DNA of 64,000 nt, from positions 23,154 through 87,153 of the forward strand of contig NZ_JXTE01000031.1 of assembly GCF_000972385.1 (NCBI RefSeq), given 5' to 3'. The notes below the pieces were generated by a model. The model was not told the DNA's origin and searched no databases. It saw only the letters and a list, made by a program, of their open reading frames with translations. The DNA comes from Streptomyces sp. WM6386. Its GTDB lineage: Bacteria > Actinomycetota > Actinomycetes > Streptomycetales > Streptomycetaceae. The position numbers and the translations under genes are program-made. Of the stretch, positions 33,303-43,014 are shown piece after piece; position 1 is the first letter of the stretch; the number at the start of each line of letters is the position of its first letter.

Positions 33303-34085
33303 GTGTCCGCTACGCCCGTGCTGGCGTTGCGCGGAGTTTCCAAGCGATTCGGTGCTGTGCAGGCACTCACCGATGTCGAGCTGGAGGTCCACGCCGGAGA
33401 AGTGGTCGCCCTGGTCGGCGACAACGGCGCAGGAAAGTCCACGCTGGTCAAGACGATCGCCGGAGTCCACCCCATCGATGAGGGCGTCATCGAGTGGGAC
33501 GGCAAGCCGGTCAGCATCAACAAGCCGCACGACGCCCAGGGACTCGGCGTCGCGACGGTCTACCAGGACCTCGCGCTGTGCGACAACCTCGACGTGGTCG
33601 GCAACCTCTACCTCGGACGCGAGCTGCTGCACCGCGGCGTCATCGACGAGGTCACGATGGAGCAGAAGGCCCGCGAGCTGCTGTCCACGCTCTCCATCCG
33701 CATCCCGAGCGTGCGCATCCCGATCGCGAGCCTCTCCGGCGGTCAGCGCCAGGTCGTCGCCATCGCGCGTGCCCTCATCGGTGACCCCAAGGTCGTCATC
33801 CTCGACGAGCCCACCGCCGCCCTCGGTGTCGAGCAGACCGCACAGGTCCTCGACCTCGTCGAGCGGCTGCGCGAGCGCAACCTCGGCGTCATCCTCATCA
33901 GCCACAACATGGCCGACGTGAAGGCTGTCGCCGACACCGTCGCCGTGCTGCGCCTGGGTAAGAACAACGGCTCCTTCTCCGTGAAGGACACCACCCACGA
34001 AGAGATCATCGCCGCCATCACGGGTGCCACGGAGAACGCCGTGACCCGTCGTGCGGGGCGTCGCAGCACGGAGGCGGCAAAGTGA
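33303..34085 (+). CDS. xylG: xylose ABC importer ATPase XylG (single nucleotide-binding domain)
   Basis: Encodes 260 residues from GTG 33303, chosen because AAGGAG lies 9 bases upstream, while the in-frame ATG at 33294 abuts it. Walker A GDNGAGKST, Q-loop VYQDLALCDN, signature LSGGQRQ, Walker B VVILDEPTAAL and H-loop ISHN are all present. At 260 residues it holds one ATPase domain, whereas enteric XylG carries two; it should act as a homodimer. Overlaps xylH by 4 bases. Confidence 0.93.
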   Translation: MSATPVLALRGVSKRFGAVQALTDVELEVHAGEVVALVGDNGAGKSTLVKTIAGVHPIDEGVIEWDGKPVSINKPHDAQGLGVATVYQDLALCDNLDVVGNLYLGRELLHRGVIDEVTMEQKARELLSTLSIRIPSVRIPIASLSGGQRQVVAIARALIGDPKVVILDEPTAALGVEQTAQVLDLVERLRERNLGVILISHNMADVKAVADTVAVLRLGKNNGSFSVKDTTHEEIIAAITGATENAVTRRAGRRSTEAAK

Positions 34086-35422
34086 GCGACACGTCGAAGA
34101 CCGAGAACGCCGAAAAGACAGCAAAGACTGCCGGCGTGGTGGAGGGACAGACCACCGTCGCGCCCGCCGACGACCCCACGGCCGCGCCGGTCGTCGTCGT
34201 CGACCCGCGTCTGCTGATCCGCGAAGAGGGCTTCAAGGGTTACTGGACCGAGTTCAAGCGCAAGGTCAGGGGCGGCGAGCTCGGCCAGCTGCCCGTCGTC
34301 GTCGGCCTCATCGTCATCTGGACGATCTTCCAGCTGAAGAACGACCTGTTCCTGAGCGCGGACAACCTGTCCAGCATCAGCTACTTCCTGTCGGCCACCG
34401 GCATGCTCGCCATCGGCCTGGTGTTCGTGCTGCTGCTCGGTGAGATCGACCTGTCCGTCGGCTCGGTGAGCGGCCTCGCCTCCACGATCTTCGCGGTGTT
34501 CGTGGTCACCCACGGCATGAACGAGTGGCTGGCCCTCGTCCTGGCCATCCTGACCGGTGTCGGCATCGGTGTCCTGCACGGCTGGTTCTTCGCCAAGATC
34601 GGTGTGCCGGCGTTCGTCGTGACCCTGGCCGGCTTCCTCGGCTGGAACGGTCTGATGCTGTGGCTGCTGGGCGACAGCGGCACGATCAACATCCCGGACG
34701 ACAGCGGCCCGGTCCACATCCTCGGGCAGGGCTCCTTCTTCATGGACCAGGCCATCATCGGTGCCTACCTGCTGGCGGGTCTCGGTGTGGCGTCCATGCT
34801 CGTGGGCTCGCTGATGGAACAGCGCCGCCGCAAGGCCGCGAACGTGCCGTTCCGTCCGACCAGCGAGATCCTGCTGCGCGTCGGTCTCCTCGCCGTGGCG
34901 TCCTTCGCCGCCGCGGCCGTGCTGAACAACGCCGCGGGTGTCTCCAACTCCCTGGTGATCTTCCTCGCCGCGCTGGTGATCGTGGACTTCGTGCTGCGTC
35001 GCACCACGTTCGGCCGCAAGGTCTTCGCGGTCGGTGGCGGTATCGAGGCGGCGCGCCGTGCCGGTATCAACGTGGCGGCGATCCGGATCTCGGTGTTCGC
35101 CATCGCGGGTGGCTTCGCCGCGATCGGCGGTATGTTCTTCGCCGGCCAGACGGCGTCCGCGACGCTGAACGCGGGTGGCGGCAACACGCTGATGCTGGCC
35201 ATCGCGGCCGCGGTCATCGGTGGTACGTCGCTGTTCGGCGGCCGTGGCACGGTGTGGTCGGCGCTGCTGGGCATGCTGGTCATCCAGTCGATCCAGACCG
35301 GTCTTGACCTGCTGAACATGAACACGTCGATCCAGTACATGATCACCGGCGGCGTGCTGCTCGGTGCGGTCGTCATCGACTCCGTCTCCCGCAAGAGCCA
35401 GAAGGCGGCGGGACGCGGCTAG
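34082..35422 (+). CDS. xylH: xylose ABC importer permease XylH
   Basis: Encodes 446 residues; GTG overlaps the xylG stop (GTGA). A charged N-terminal tail of about 60 residues is followed by about ten hydrophobic helices of the BPD_transp_2 (CUT2) type. LLGEIDLSVGSVSGLAS and FGRKVFAVGGGIEAARRAGI are the family's conserved loops, and AAAVIGGTSLFGGRGTV is the hallmark motif near the end. It forms the xylose channel with XylG. The longer tail and helix count match actinobacterial XylH. Confidence 0.93.
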   Translation: MSDTSKTENAEKTAKTAGVVEGQTTVAPADDPTAAPVVVVDPRLLIREEGFKGYWTEFKRKVRGGELGQLPVVVGLIVIWTIFQLKNDLFLSADNLSSISYFLSATGMLAIGLVFVLLLGEIDLSVGSVSGLASTIFAVFVVTHGMNEWLALVLAILTGVGIGVLHGWFFAKIGVPAFVVTLAGFLGWNGLMLWLLGDSGTINIPDDSGPVHILGQGSFFMDQAIIGAYLLAGLGVASMLVGSLMEQRRRKAANVPFRPTSEILLRVGLLAVASFAAAAVLNNAAGVSNSLVIFLAALVIVDFVLRRTTFGRKVFAVGGGIEAARRAGINVAAIRISVFAIAGGFAAIGGMFFAGQTASATLNAGGGNTLMLAIAAAVIGGTSLFGGRGTVWSALLGMLVIQSIQTGLDLLNMNTSIQYMITGGVLLGAVVIDSVSRKSQKAAGRG

Positions 35423-35470
35423 CGCCCAAGCGCCGCAGGGGCGTGGGTGAACTTGCGGGTACCGGTCCCT

Positions 35471-35502
35471 CGTGGCTGGTCGCGCAGTTCCCCGCGCCCC
35501 TT
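35471..35502. repeat. dispersed Streptomyces intergenic repeat, copy 2 (inverted)
   Basis: Reverse complement reads GAAGGGGCGCGGGGAACTGC followed by GCGACCAGCCACG, sharing both ends with the element at 20840-20899 and the left end with 40727-40749. It lies in the 215-base gap between xylH and dxs. Confidence 0.65.
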
Positions 35503-35637
35503 CTCGGCGTTGTAGTACCGGGTGATTTTGGGTACAGCCGATCGCGTGACGTATCACCCACCGCCCGAGTCTCGTCCGCAAAGACGGAACATTAGACTCG
35601 ACAAGCCCGGCAACAGCTCTACTGCAAGGAGGCACGG

Positions 35638-37557
35638 GTGCCGCTGCTGACCCGCATCAGGGGACCGCGCGATCTGGACCGGCTCAGCCTGGAGCAGCTG
35701 GACCAGCTGGCAGAGGAGATCCGGACCTTCCTCGTCGACGCCGTCTCCAAGACCGGCGGCCACCTCGGCCCGAACCTCGGCGTGGTCGAGCTCACCATCG
35801 CCCTGCACCGTGTCTTCGACTCGCCGAAGGACAAGGTCCTCTGGGACACCGGACACCAGTCCTACGTCCACAAGCTGCTCACCGGCCGCCAGGACTTCTC
35901 GAAGCTGAAGATGAAGGGCGGCCTCTCCGGCTACCCCTCGCAGGCCGAGTCCGAGCACGACGTCATCGAGAACAGCCACGCCTCGACCGTCCTCGGCTGG
36001 GCCGACGGGCTCGCGAAGGCCAACCAGATCCAGAAACGCGACGACCACGTGGTCGCCGTGATCGGAGACGGCGCCCTCACCGGCGGCATGGCCTGGGAGG
36101 CGCTGAACAACATCGCCGACGCCAAGGACCGGCCCCTGGTCATCGTCGTCAACGACAACGAGCGGTCCTACGCGCCGACCATCGGCGGCCTCGCCAACCA
36201 CCTGGCGACCCTGCGCACCACCGACGGCTACGAGCGCTTCCTGGCCCGCGGCAAGGACCTCCTGGAGCGCACCCCGGTCGTCGGCAAGCCGCTCTACGAG
36301 ACCCTGCACGGCGCCAAGAAGGGCCTGAAGGACTTCATCGCCCCGCAGGGCATGTTCGAGGACCTCGGCCTCAAGTACGTCGGCCCCATCGACGGCCACG
36401 ACATCGAGGCCATGGAGTCCGCCCTGGCCCGCGCCAAGCGGTTCGGCGGCCCGGTGATCGTCCATGTCCTCACCGAGAAGGGCCGCGGCTACCAGCCCGC
36501 CCTCCAGGACGAGGCCGACCGCTTCCACGCCGTCGGCAAGATCCACCCCGACACGGGCCTGCCGATCGCCTCCTCCGGCGCCGACTGGACCTCCGTCTTC
36601 GGCGAGGAGATGGTCAGGCTCGGCGAGGAGCGGGACGACATCGTCGCCATCACCGCCGCCATGCTCCAGCCGGTCGGCCTCGACAGGTTCGCCAAGAAGT
36701 TCCCCGAGCGGGTCTACGACGTCGGCATCGCCGAGCAGCACGCCGCCGTCTCCGCGGCGGGCCTCGCGACCGGGGGAGTGCACCCCGTCTTCGCCGTCTA
36801 CGCGACCTTCCTCAACCGCGCCTTCGACCAGGTCCTGATGGACGTCGCCCTGCACAAGTGCGGTGTGACGTTCGTCCTCGACCGGGCCGGCGTCACCGGC
36901 ACCGACGGCGCCTCCCACAACGGCATGTGGGACATGTCGATCCTCCAGGTCGTCCCGGGACTGCGGCTCGCCGCGCCCCGCGACGCCGACCAGGTGCGGG
37001 CGCAGCTGCGCGAGGCCGTGCAGGTCGACGACGCGCCGACCGTCGTACGGTTCTCCAAGGGCGCCGTAGGCCCCGCCGTCCCCGCCGTGGGTCGCGTCGG
37101 CGGCATGGACGTCCTGCGCGAGCCCGGCACCGACACCCCGGACGTACTCCTCGTCTCCGTGGGCGCCCTCGCCCCGATGTGCCTGGACATCGCTGGCCTC
37201 CTCGACAAGCAGGGCATCACCACCACCGTCGTCGACCCGCGCTGGGTCAAGCCCGTCGACGAGGCCATGGCCCCGCTCGCCGAGCGCCACCGCGTCGTCG
37301 TCACCGTCGAGGACAACTCCCGTGTCGGCGGCGTCGGTTCGGCGATCGCCCAGGCCCTGCGCGATGCCGGCGTCGATGTCCCGCTGCGCGACTTCGGCAT
37401 CCCGCCGCGCTTCCTCGACCACGCCTCCCGCGCCGAGGTCATGGCGGAGATCGGTCTGACCGCCCCGGACATCGCCCGTCAGGTCACCGGTCTGGTCTCC
37501 AGGCTGGACGGCAAGTACGGCAGCGCGGCGGCCGAACCGGAGCCCGCGCGCGACTGA
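35638..37557 (+). CDS. dxs: 1-deoxy-D-xylulose-5-phosphate synthase
   Basis: Encodes 639 residues; GTG 35638 with AAGGAGG 8 bases upstream. Thiamine-diphosphate enzyme that condenses pyruvate and glyceraldehyde-3-phosphate in the first step of the MEP isoprenoid pathway. Key segments: [16 protein letters not shown], the ThDP/Mg motif [16 protein letters not shown] to VNDNERS, GPIDGHD, and the transketolase pyrimidine-binding part with [17 protein letters not shown] and [18 protein letters not shown]. Full length for the family. A 19-base-stem terminator follows. Confidence 0.98.
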   Translation: MPLLTRIRGPRDLDRLSLEQLDQLAEEIRTFLVDAVSKTGGHLGPNLGVVELTIALHRVFDSPKDKVLWDTGHQSYVHKLLTGRQDFSKLKMKGGLSGYPSQAESEHDVIENSHASTVLGWADGLAKANQIQKRDDHVVAVIGDGALTGGMAWEALNNIADAKDRPLVIVVNDNERSYAPTIGGLANHLATLRTTDGYERFLARGKDLLERTPVVGKPLYETLHGAKKGLKDFIAPQGMFEDLGLKYVGPIDGHDIEAMESALARAKRFGGPVIVHVLTEKGRGYQPALQDEADRFHAVGKIHPDTGLPIASSGADWTSVFGEEMVRLGEERDDIVAITAAMLQPVGLDRFAKKFPERVYDVGIAEQHAAVSAAGLATGGVHPVFAVYATFLNRAFDQVLMDVALHKCGVTFVLDRAGVTGTDGASHNGMWDMSILQVVPGLRLAAPRDADQVRAQLREAVQVDDAPTVVRFSKGAVGPAVPAVGRVGGMDVLREPGTDTPDVLLVSVGALAPMCLDIAGLLDKQGITTTVVDPRWVKPVDEAMAPLAERHRVVVTVEDNSRVGGVGSAIAQALRDAGVDVPLRDFGIPPRFLDHASRAEVMAEIGLTAPDIARQVTGLVSRLDGKYGSAAAEPEPARD

Positions 37558-37570
37558 CCCCTACGACCGG

Positions 37571-37614
37571 ATGGGCCGGTTCCACCACCGCGAAGGGTGG
37601 TGGAACCGGCCCAT
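37571..37614 (+). terminator. strong terminator after dxs
   Basis: Arms at 37571-37589 and 37596-37614 form a perfect 19-base stem with a 6-base loop, followed by TTTGCGT. It starts 13 bases after the dxs stop codon. The most stable terminator in the window. Confidence 0.93.
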
Positions 37615-37699
37615 TTGCGTGAATCACCACGCGCCGGGGCATACGCAGTACGCCCCCTCTCGATCATGTCGAGGACGACACAGCGTGGGAGGTACGCCC

Positions 37700-39223
37700 G
37701 TGAGCAGCACACTCTTCCGGACGAAGAGAGTCGAGCAGTCCATCCTCGATACCGAGGAGCCGGAACACGCGCTGAAGAAATCCCTGTCGGCGCTCGATCT
37801 GACGGTCTTCGGCGTCGGTGTCATCATCGGCACCGGCATCTTCGTCCTCACCGGCACGGTGGCCAGGAACAACGCCGGCCCCGCCGTCGCCCTGGCCTTC
37901 GTCGTGGCCGGCGTCGTCTGCGCGCTCGCCGCGCTCTGCTACGCCGAGTTCGCCTCCACCGTCCCGGTGGCCGGCTCCGCGTACACCTTCTCGTACGCCT
38001 CCCTCGGGGAACTGCCCGCCTGGATCATCGGCTGGGACCTGGTCCTGGAGTTCGCGCTCGGCACGGCGGTGGTGGCCGTCGGCTGGTCCGGGTACATCGC
38101 CTCGCTGCTGGACAACGCGGGCTGGCATCTGCCGGAGGCGCTCAGCGGCCGGGACGGCGCCGACGGCTTCGGCTTCGACATCCTCGCCGCCGCGCTGGTC
38201 CTGGTGCTCACCGGCATCCTCGTCCTCGGCACCAAGCTCTCCGCCCGGGTCACCTCGCTCGTCGTCGCCATCAAGGTGACGGTCGTCCTGACCGTGATCA
38301 TCGCGGGCGCCTTCTTCATCAAGGGCGACAACTACGACCCGTTCGTCCCCAAGGCGCAGGACGTGCCGGCCGGTGACAGTCTCCAGTCGCCGCTGATCCA
38401 GCTGATGTTCGGCTGGGCGCCCTCCAACTTCGGAGTGATGGGCATCTTCACCGCCGCCTCCGTCGTCTTCTTCGCCTTCATCGGCTTCGACGTCGTGGCC
38501 ACGGCCGCCGAGGAGACCAGGAACCCGCAACGGGACATGCCCCGCGGCATCCTGGGGTCCCTGATCATCTGCACGGTGCTCTACGTCGCCGTGTCGATCG
38601 TGGTGACCGGCATGCAGCACTACACCGAACTCTCCATCACGGCACCGCTCGCCGACGCCTTCAAGGCCACCGGGCATCCCTGGTTCGCGGGCTTCATCAG
38701 CTTCGGCGCCGCGGTCGGCCTGACGACGGTCTGCATGATCCTGCTGCTCGGCCAGACCCGGGTGTTCTTCGCGATGAGCCGAGACGGACTGCTGCCGCGG
38801 TTCTTCTCCCACGTCCACCCGCGGTTCAGGACCCCGCACCGGCCGACGATCCTGCTCGGCGTGATCATCGCGATCGTCGCGGGCTTCACACCGCTGAGCG
38901 AGCTCGCCGAACTGGTCAACATCGGCACCCTGTTCGCGTTCGTCGTCGTGGCGATCGGCGTGATCATCCTGCGTCGCACCCGCCCCGACCTGCACCGCGC
39001 CTTCCACACCCCGTGGGTACCGGTCCTGCCGATCCTGTCGGTGCTCGCCTCGCTGTGGCTGATGCTGAACCTGCCGACCGAGACCTGGCTGCGGTTCGCG
39101 ATCTGGATGGTCCTCGGCTTCGTCGTGTACTTCCTCTACGGCCGCTCCCACAGCCGTCTCGGACGGGAGGAGGAGACGACGGTCGGCCAGGTCGTCAAGC
39201 CGCCGAACGGCGGCGCGCAGTAG
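37700..39223 (+). CDS. APC-superfamily amino-acid permease (cationic amino acid type)
   Basis: Encodes 507 residues from GTG 37700 with GGGAGG 7 bases upstream; the longer open frame would run back through the dxs terminator. Twelve to fourteen predicted helices. The N-terminal APC signature VGVIIGTGIFVLTGTVA binds the substrate backbone. FIGFDVVATAAEETRNPQRD and FVVVAIGVIILRRTRPDLHR are typical of the CAT/YfnA group. Preceding helix: RVEQSILDTEEPEHALKKSL. Probably proton-coupled uptake of a cationic or broad amino acid. Converges on the NYN-like gene. Confidence 0.9.
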   Translation: MSSTLFRTKRVEQSILDTEEPEHALKKSLSALDLTVFGVGVIIGTGIFVLTGTVARNNAGPAVALAFVVAGVVCALAALCYAEFASTVPVAGSAYTFSYASLGELPAWIIGWDLVLEFALGTAVVAVGWSGYIASLLDNAGWHLPEALSGRDGADGFGFDILAAALVLVLTGILVLGTKLSARVTSLVVAIKVTVVLTVIIAGAFFIKGDNYDPFVPKAQDVPAGDSLQSPLIQLMFGWAPSNFGVMGIFTAASVVFFAFIGFDVVATAAEETRNPQRDMPRGILGSLIICTVLYVAVSIVVTGMQHYTELSITAPLADAFKATGHPWFAGFISFGAAVGLTTVCMILLLGQTRVFFAMSRDGLLPRFFSHVHPRFRTPHRPTILLGVIIAIVAGFTPLSELAELVNIGTLFAFVVVAIGVIILRRTRPDLHRAFHTPWVPVLPILSVLASLWLMLNLPTETWLRFAIWMVLGFVVYFLYGRSHSRLGREEETTVGQVVKPPNGGAQ

Positions 39224-39229
39224 CCCTGT

Positions 39230-39601
39230 TCAAGGGCGGACGGTGCGCGGACCCGCCACCTCCGCCCCCAACTCCGTGACGCGCCGCCGCAGTTCACGAT
39301 CCGCGGTGACGACCAGAACGCGGCGCCCCGCCGCCTCGGCGACCAGCTCGACCATCCGGTCGTCCCCGCTGCCGGGCGCCGCGTCGACCCGTACACCGGG
39401 CACGGACTCCACACCCCGGGCGGCCCCCTCGACCACGAGCAGGAGCTCCACCGGCCCGTCGTGCCCCGGTACCCCGTCCGCCGCCAGCCGGTCCCGCAAC
39501 CGCTCCGCCGCCCCCCGCCGGTCCCGCCACCAGCCGTCGGGCACCGACCCGACGACGTTGGCGGCATCGACGATCACGAGCAGCGGGGCTTCGGCGTTCA
39601 T
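39230..39601 (-). CDS. small NYN/PIN-like protein
   Basis: Encodes 123 residues from ATG 39601. LLVIVDAANVVGSVPDGWW at the N-terminus, GSGDDRMVELVAEA in the middle and VLVVTADRELRRRVTELGA near the end place the three acidic clusters of a NYN/PIN-type nuclease fold in order. Actinobacterial members are often annotated as NTP pyrophosphohydrolase, without support. Activity unknown. It ends 6 bases from the permease stop on the other strand. Confidence 0.75.
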   Translation of the reverse strand: MNAEAPLLVIVDAANVVGSVPDGWWRDRRGAAERLRDRLAADGVPGHDGPVELLLVVEGAARGVESVPGVRVDAAPGSGDDRMVELVAEAAGRRVLVVTADRELRRRVTELGAEVAGPRTVRP

Positions 39602-39708
39602 GGGGCCAGGGTGTCAGGCGGCGGGCGTCCCGTCGAAGCCGGCGGCAGGCGGCCCGCACCCGGGGGGTGACAGGGCAGGGCTCAAGGGGCCACGCATAGA
39701 GTGAACAG

Positions 39709-40728
39709 GTGAACGGCGACTGGCTCCTCCGCGGCCGCGACGGCCGGCTCAGTGTCTATCTGCCGTCCGGCGAGTCCGTACTGTGCCGGGCCGAGCAAGG
39801 GCCCGGCGGCCCCTGGGAAGCGGCACCGCGCAAGGTCGGCGGCGACCAGAAACTCCGCCCGGACCTCGCGATCGGCCAGGGCGGCGACGGCTACGCCCAT
39901 CTCGTCTCCTGGCGGCCCACCAAACCCGGCGAGTCCGGGCTCGTGCACTCCACACACTTCCGCCCACGCCTCGCCGCCCTCGACTGGACGCCCATCGGCC
40001 ACCCCAACAAGACGGGCGACCGCACCGGCACGCCCGCCGTCGCGGTCGACGCCCAGGGCCGCGCCCATGTCTTCGTCCGCAACAAGGGCGGCGGGGTCGG
40101 CATGGTCGCCCAGAAGGAGAAGGGCGGCTGGGACCCGTGGCGGGACCTCAAGGGGAGTGACGTACAGGAGGACCTGGCGGCGGTGACGGGCGAGACGGGG
40201 GGCGTGGAGCTGTACGCGGCCGTTCCCGGCGGTGTCCTGTACTGGCGCCAGGAGAAGCCGGGCGCTCAACCCGCCCTGACGGAGGAGCTGGAGACCCCGG
40301 TCCGCCCGGGCACCCTCCGCGCCCTGTCGACCTCCCCGCAGCACACCACCCTCTTCTACACCGACGACTCCGGCGACGTGTGCGCCTGGCGCCCCGGCGG
40401 CAAACCCCTCGCCCTCCTCGCCTCGGCCGGCCCCGGCCCGGTCTCCGCCGTCCGCTGCGAACTCGACGGCCACGACTGCACATTGCTCGCCCAACGCTCG
40501 GCGAGCGGCCGGGTGGCTTTCGCCGCGTACCCGACCGAGCAGGAGTCGGCGGGCGCATGGTGGACGGAGTCGGGCCCGGCGCTCCCCGCGGACGCGGGGG
40601 TGTCACTGACGACGGACGAGAACGGTGCGGTGGTGGCGGCAACGTCGTCCCCGGCGAGCGGCCAACTCCTGTTCACACGACGCAAGGACGAGCCGGGCCT
40701 GGCGCTGGAGGCGTGGCGAACCGTTTAA
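39709..40728 (+). CDS. hypothetical protein, probable beta-propeller of lectin-like (PLL) type
   Basis: Encodes 339 residues from GTG 39709. No signal peptide. Repeated blade-like units with D-x-x-G-x-x-H/V are visible: IGQGGDGYAHLVSWRPTKPG, AVDAQGRAHVFVRNKGGGVG, VTGETGGVELYAAVPGGVLY, YTDDSGDVCAWRPGGK and TTDENGAVVAATSSPASGQ. Each is about 45-50 residues, as in PLL-like or tachylectin-like propellers. Conserved in Streptomyces at this place as I recall, function unknown. The stop codon overlaps the dispersed repeat at 40727. Confidence 0.72.
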   Translation: MNGDWLLRGRDGRLSVYLPSGESVLCRAEQGPGGPWEAAPRKVGGDQKLRPDLAIGQGGDGYAHLVSWRPTKPGESGLVHSTHFRPRLAALDWTPIGHPNKTGDRTGTPAVAVDAQGRAHVFVRNKGGGVGMVAQKEKGGWDPWRDLKGSDVQEDLAAVTGETGGVELYAAVPGGVLYWRQEKPGAQPALTEELETPVRPGTLRALSTSPQHTTLFYTDDSGDVCAWRPGGKPLALLASAGPGPVSAVRCELDGHDCTLLAQRSASGRVAFAAYPTEQESAGAWWTESGPALPADAGVSLTTDENGAVVAATSSPASGQLLFTRRKDEPGLALEAWRTV

Positions 40729-40749
40729 GGGGCGCGGGGAACTGCGCAA
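40727..40749. repeat. dispersed Streptomyces intergenic repeat, copy 3 (left end)
   Basis: AAGGGGCGCGGGGAACTGCG matches the left end of the element at 35471-35502. Here it begins inside the stop codon of the upstream gene and is followed by the hairpin at 40764-40782. Confidence 0.6.
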
Positions 40750-40763
40750 TCTTTTCGGGGGGT

Positions 40764-40782
40764 CTGGGGGCGCAGCCCCCAG
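40764..40782. terminator. hairpin in the gap between convergent genes
   Basis: CTGGGGGC (40764-40771) pairs with GCCCCCAG (40775-40782) around a 3-base loop. It serves the propeller-like gene (stop at 40728) and has the look of the common Streptomyces GC hairpin repeat. Confidence 0.65.
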
Positions 40783-40821
40783 GGGCGGGAAGGGTAGGGG
40801 CGGCGGGGGCGAAAAACGCCG

Positions 40822-40854
40822 GTGCCCCGCACACCGAAACGGCATACGGGGCAC
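40822..40854 (-). terminator. terminator of fadB
   Basis: GTGCCCCG (40822-40829) pairs with CGGGGCAC (40847-40854) across a 17-base interior. It lies 21 bases beyond the fadB stop at 40876 on the minus strand. Confidence 0.65.
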
Positions 40855-40875
40855 TCGGCGTTCACAGCGGAGCGC

Positions 40876-43014
40876 TTACGCAGGGACGCTCGCCACGCCC
40901 GGCGCCAGGAACTTCTTCCCGTTCACCCGCTCGGAGACACCCTCGCGGTCCAGGTACGGCGTGATGCCACCCAGGTGGAAGGGCCAGCCCGCGCCCGTGA
41001 TCAGGCAGAGGTCGATGTCCTGCGCCTCGGCGACGACACCCTCGTCGAGCATGAGCCCGATCTCCTGGGCGACGGCGTCGAGAACGCGCTCGCGGACCTG
41101 CTCCTCGGTGAGGACGGAGTCGCCCTGCTTGAGCAGCGCCGCGACCTCGGGGTCCAGCTCCGGCTTGAAACCGTTCTCTGCGGAGTACACGTAGAAGCCG
41201 CGCTTGCCCGCCTTGACGACGGCCGCGAGGTTCGGGGAGACCGTGAACCGCTCCGGGAAGGCCCGGTTGAGGGTCTCGGAGACGTGCAGACCGATGGCGG
41301 GACCGACCAGCTCAAGCAGGACCAGCGGCGACATCGGCAGACCCAGCGGCTCCACTGCCTTCTCCGCGACCTCGACGGAGGTGCCCTCGTCGATGACGTT
41401 CTGGATCTCGCCCATGAAGCGGGTGAGGATGCGGTTCACGACGAACGCCGGGGCGTCCTTGGTGAGGACCGCGGTCTTCTTCAGCTTCTTGGCGACGGCG
41501 AACGCCGTGGCCAGCGAGGCGTCGTCGGTCTGCTCGCCGCGGACGATCTCCAGGAGCGGCAGGATCGCGACCGGGTTGAAGAAGTGGAAGCCCACGACCC
41601 GCTCGGGGTTCTTGAGCTTCGACGCCATCTCCGAGACGGAGAGGGAGGAGGTGTTGGTGGCGAAGACGGCGTGCGCCGGGGCGACCGCCTCGACCTCCGC
41701 GAACACCTGCTGCTTGACGCCGATCTCCTCGAAGACGGCCTCGATGACGAAGTCGGCGTCGGAGAACCCCTCCGCCTTGTCCAGCACACCGGTGACCAGG
41801 GCCTTGAGGCGGTTGGCCTTGTCCTGGTTGATACGGCCCTTGCCGAGCAGCTTCTCGATCTCGGCGTGGACGTAGCCCACACCCTTGTCGACACGCTCCT
41901 GGTCGATGTCGGTCAGGACGACCGGTACCTCCAGGCGGCGCAGGAAGAGCAGGGCGAGCTGGGAGGCCATCAGACCGGCGCCGACGACACCGACCTTGGT
42001 GACCGGGCGGGCCAGCGACTTGTCCGGCGCACCCGCGGGACGCTTGGCGCGCTTCTGCACCAGGTTGAAGGCGTAGATGCCGGAGCGCAGTTCGCCACCC
42101 ATGATCAGGTCGGCGAGGGCGACATCCTCGGCGTCGTAGCCCTGCTGGAGGTCGCCGTTCTTGGCGGCGGCGATGATGTCCAGGGCACGGTAGGCGGCCG
42201 GGGCCGCGCCGTGCACCTTGGAGTCGGCGATGAACCGGCCGCGCGCGACGGCCTGGTCCCAGGCCTCACCGCGGTCGATCACGGGACGCTCGACCTTGAC
42301 GTCGCCCTTCAGCACCTGGGCGGTCCAGATCAGCGACTGCTCCAGGAAGTCCGCGCCCTCGAACAGGGCGTCGGCGATGCCGAGGTCGAAGACCTGGCTG
42401 CCCTTGAGCTGCTTGTTCTGGTTGAGGCTGTTCTCGATGATCACCGAGACGGCCTTGTCGGCGCCGATCAGGTTCGGCAGGATCGTGCAGCCGCCCCAGC
42501 CGGGCACCAGACCGAGGAAGACCTCGGGGAGCGAGAAGGCGGGGAGCGCCTTGGACACCGTGCGGTACTCGCAGTGCAGACCGACCTCGACGCCACCGCC
42601 CATCGCGGCACCGTTGTAGTACGCGAAGGTCGGGACCGCGATGCCGGCGAGGCGCTTGAAGACCTCGTGGCCGCCCTTGCCGATGGCGAGCGCGTCCTTG
42701 TGCTCCTTGAGCAGCTCGACGCCCTTGAGGTCGGCGCCGACGGCGAAGATGAACGGCTTGCCGGTGATGCCGACGCCGACGATGTCGCCGGCCGCGGCCT
42801 CCGCCTCGACCTGGTCGATCGCGGCGTCGAGGTTCGCCAGCGACTGCGGGCCGAAGGTGGTCGGCTTGGTGTGGTCGAAGCCGTTGTCCAGCGTGATGAG
42901 CGCGAAGCGCCCGGCGCCGAACGGCAGGTCGAGGTGGCGTACGTGCGCGGACGTCACGACCTCGTCGGGGAACAGCTCGGCCGCACCCTTCAGAAGCTCA
43001 GCGGTGGTGCTCAC
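40876..43014 (-). CDS. fadB: fatty-acid oxidation multifunctional protein: enoyl-CoA hydratase / 3-hydroxyacyl-CoA dehydrogenase
   Basis: Encodes 712 residues from GTG 43014, which overlaps the fadA stop by 4 bases. The N-terminal crotonase domain (about 15-250) has the oxyanion-hole segments FIFAVGADLKGVE and GAAMGGGVEVGLHCEY. LPEVFLGLVPGWGG carries the second catalytic Glu. NAD-binding domain from about 345 (VGVVGAGLMASQLALLFL), the catalytic histidine region VGFHFFNPV and two C-terminal 3HCDH domains (FVVNRILTRFMGEIQNVIDE) follow. With thiolase FadA it performs the last three steps of beta-oxidation. Confidence 0.95.
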   Translation of the reverse strand: MSTTAELLKGAAELFPDEVVTSAHVRHLDLPFGAGRFALITLDNGFDHTKPTTFGPQSLANLDAAIDQVEAEAAAGDIVGVGITGKPFIFAVGADLKGVELLKEHKDALAIGKGGHEVFKRLAGIAVPTFAYYNGAAMGGGVEVGLHCEYRTVSKALPAFSLPEVFLGLVPGWGGCTILPNLIGADKAVSVIIENSLNQNKQLKGSQVFDLGIADALFEGADFLEQSLIWTAQVLKGDVKVERPVIDRGEAWDQAVARGRFIADSKVHGAAPAAYRALDIIAAAKNGDLQQGYDAEDVALADLIMGGELRSGIYAFNLVQKRAKRPAGAPDKSLARPVTKVGVVGAGLMASQLALLFLRRLEVPVVLTDIDQERVDKGVGYVHAEIEKLLGKGRINQDKANRLKALVTGVLDKAEGFSDADFVIEAVFEEIGVKQQVFAEVEAVAPAHAVFATNTSSLSVSEMASKLKNPERVVGFHFFNPVAILPLLEIVRGEQTDDASLATAFAVAKKLKKTAVLTKDAPAFVVNRILTRFMGEIQNVIDEGTSVEVAEKAVEPLGLPMSPLVLLELVGPAIGLHVSETLNRAFPERFTVSPNLAAVVKAGKRGFYVYSAENGFKPELDPEVAALLKQGDSVLTEEQVRERVLDAVAQEIGLMLDEGVVAEAQDIDLCLITGAGWPFHLGGITPYLDREGVSERVNGKKFLAPGVASVPA

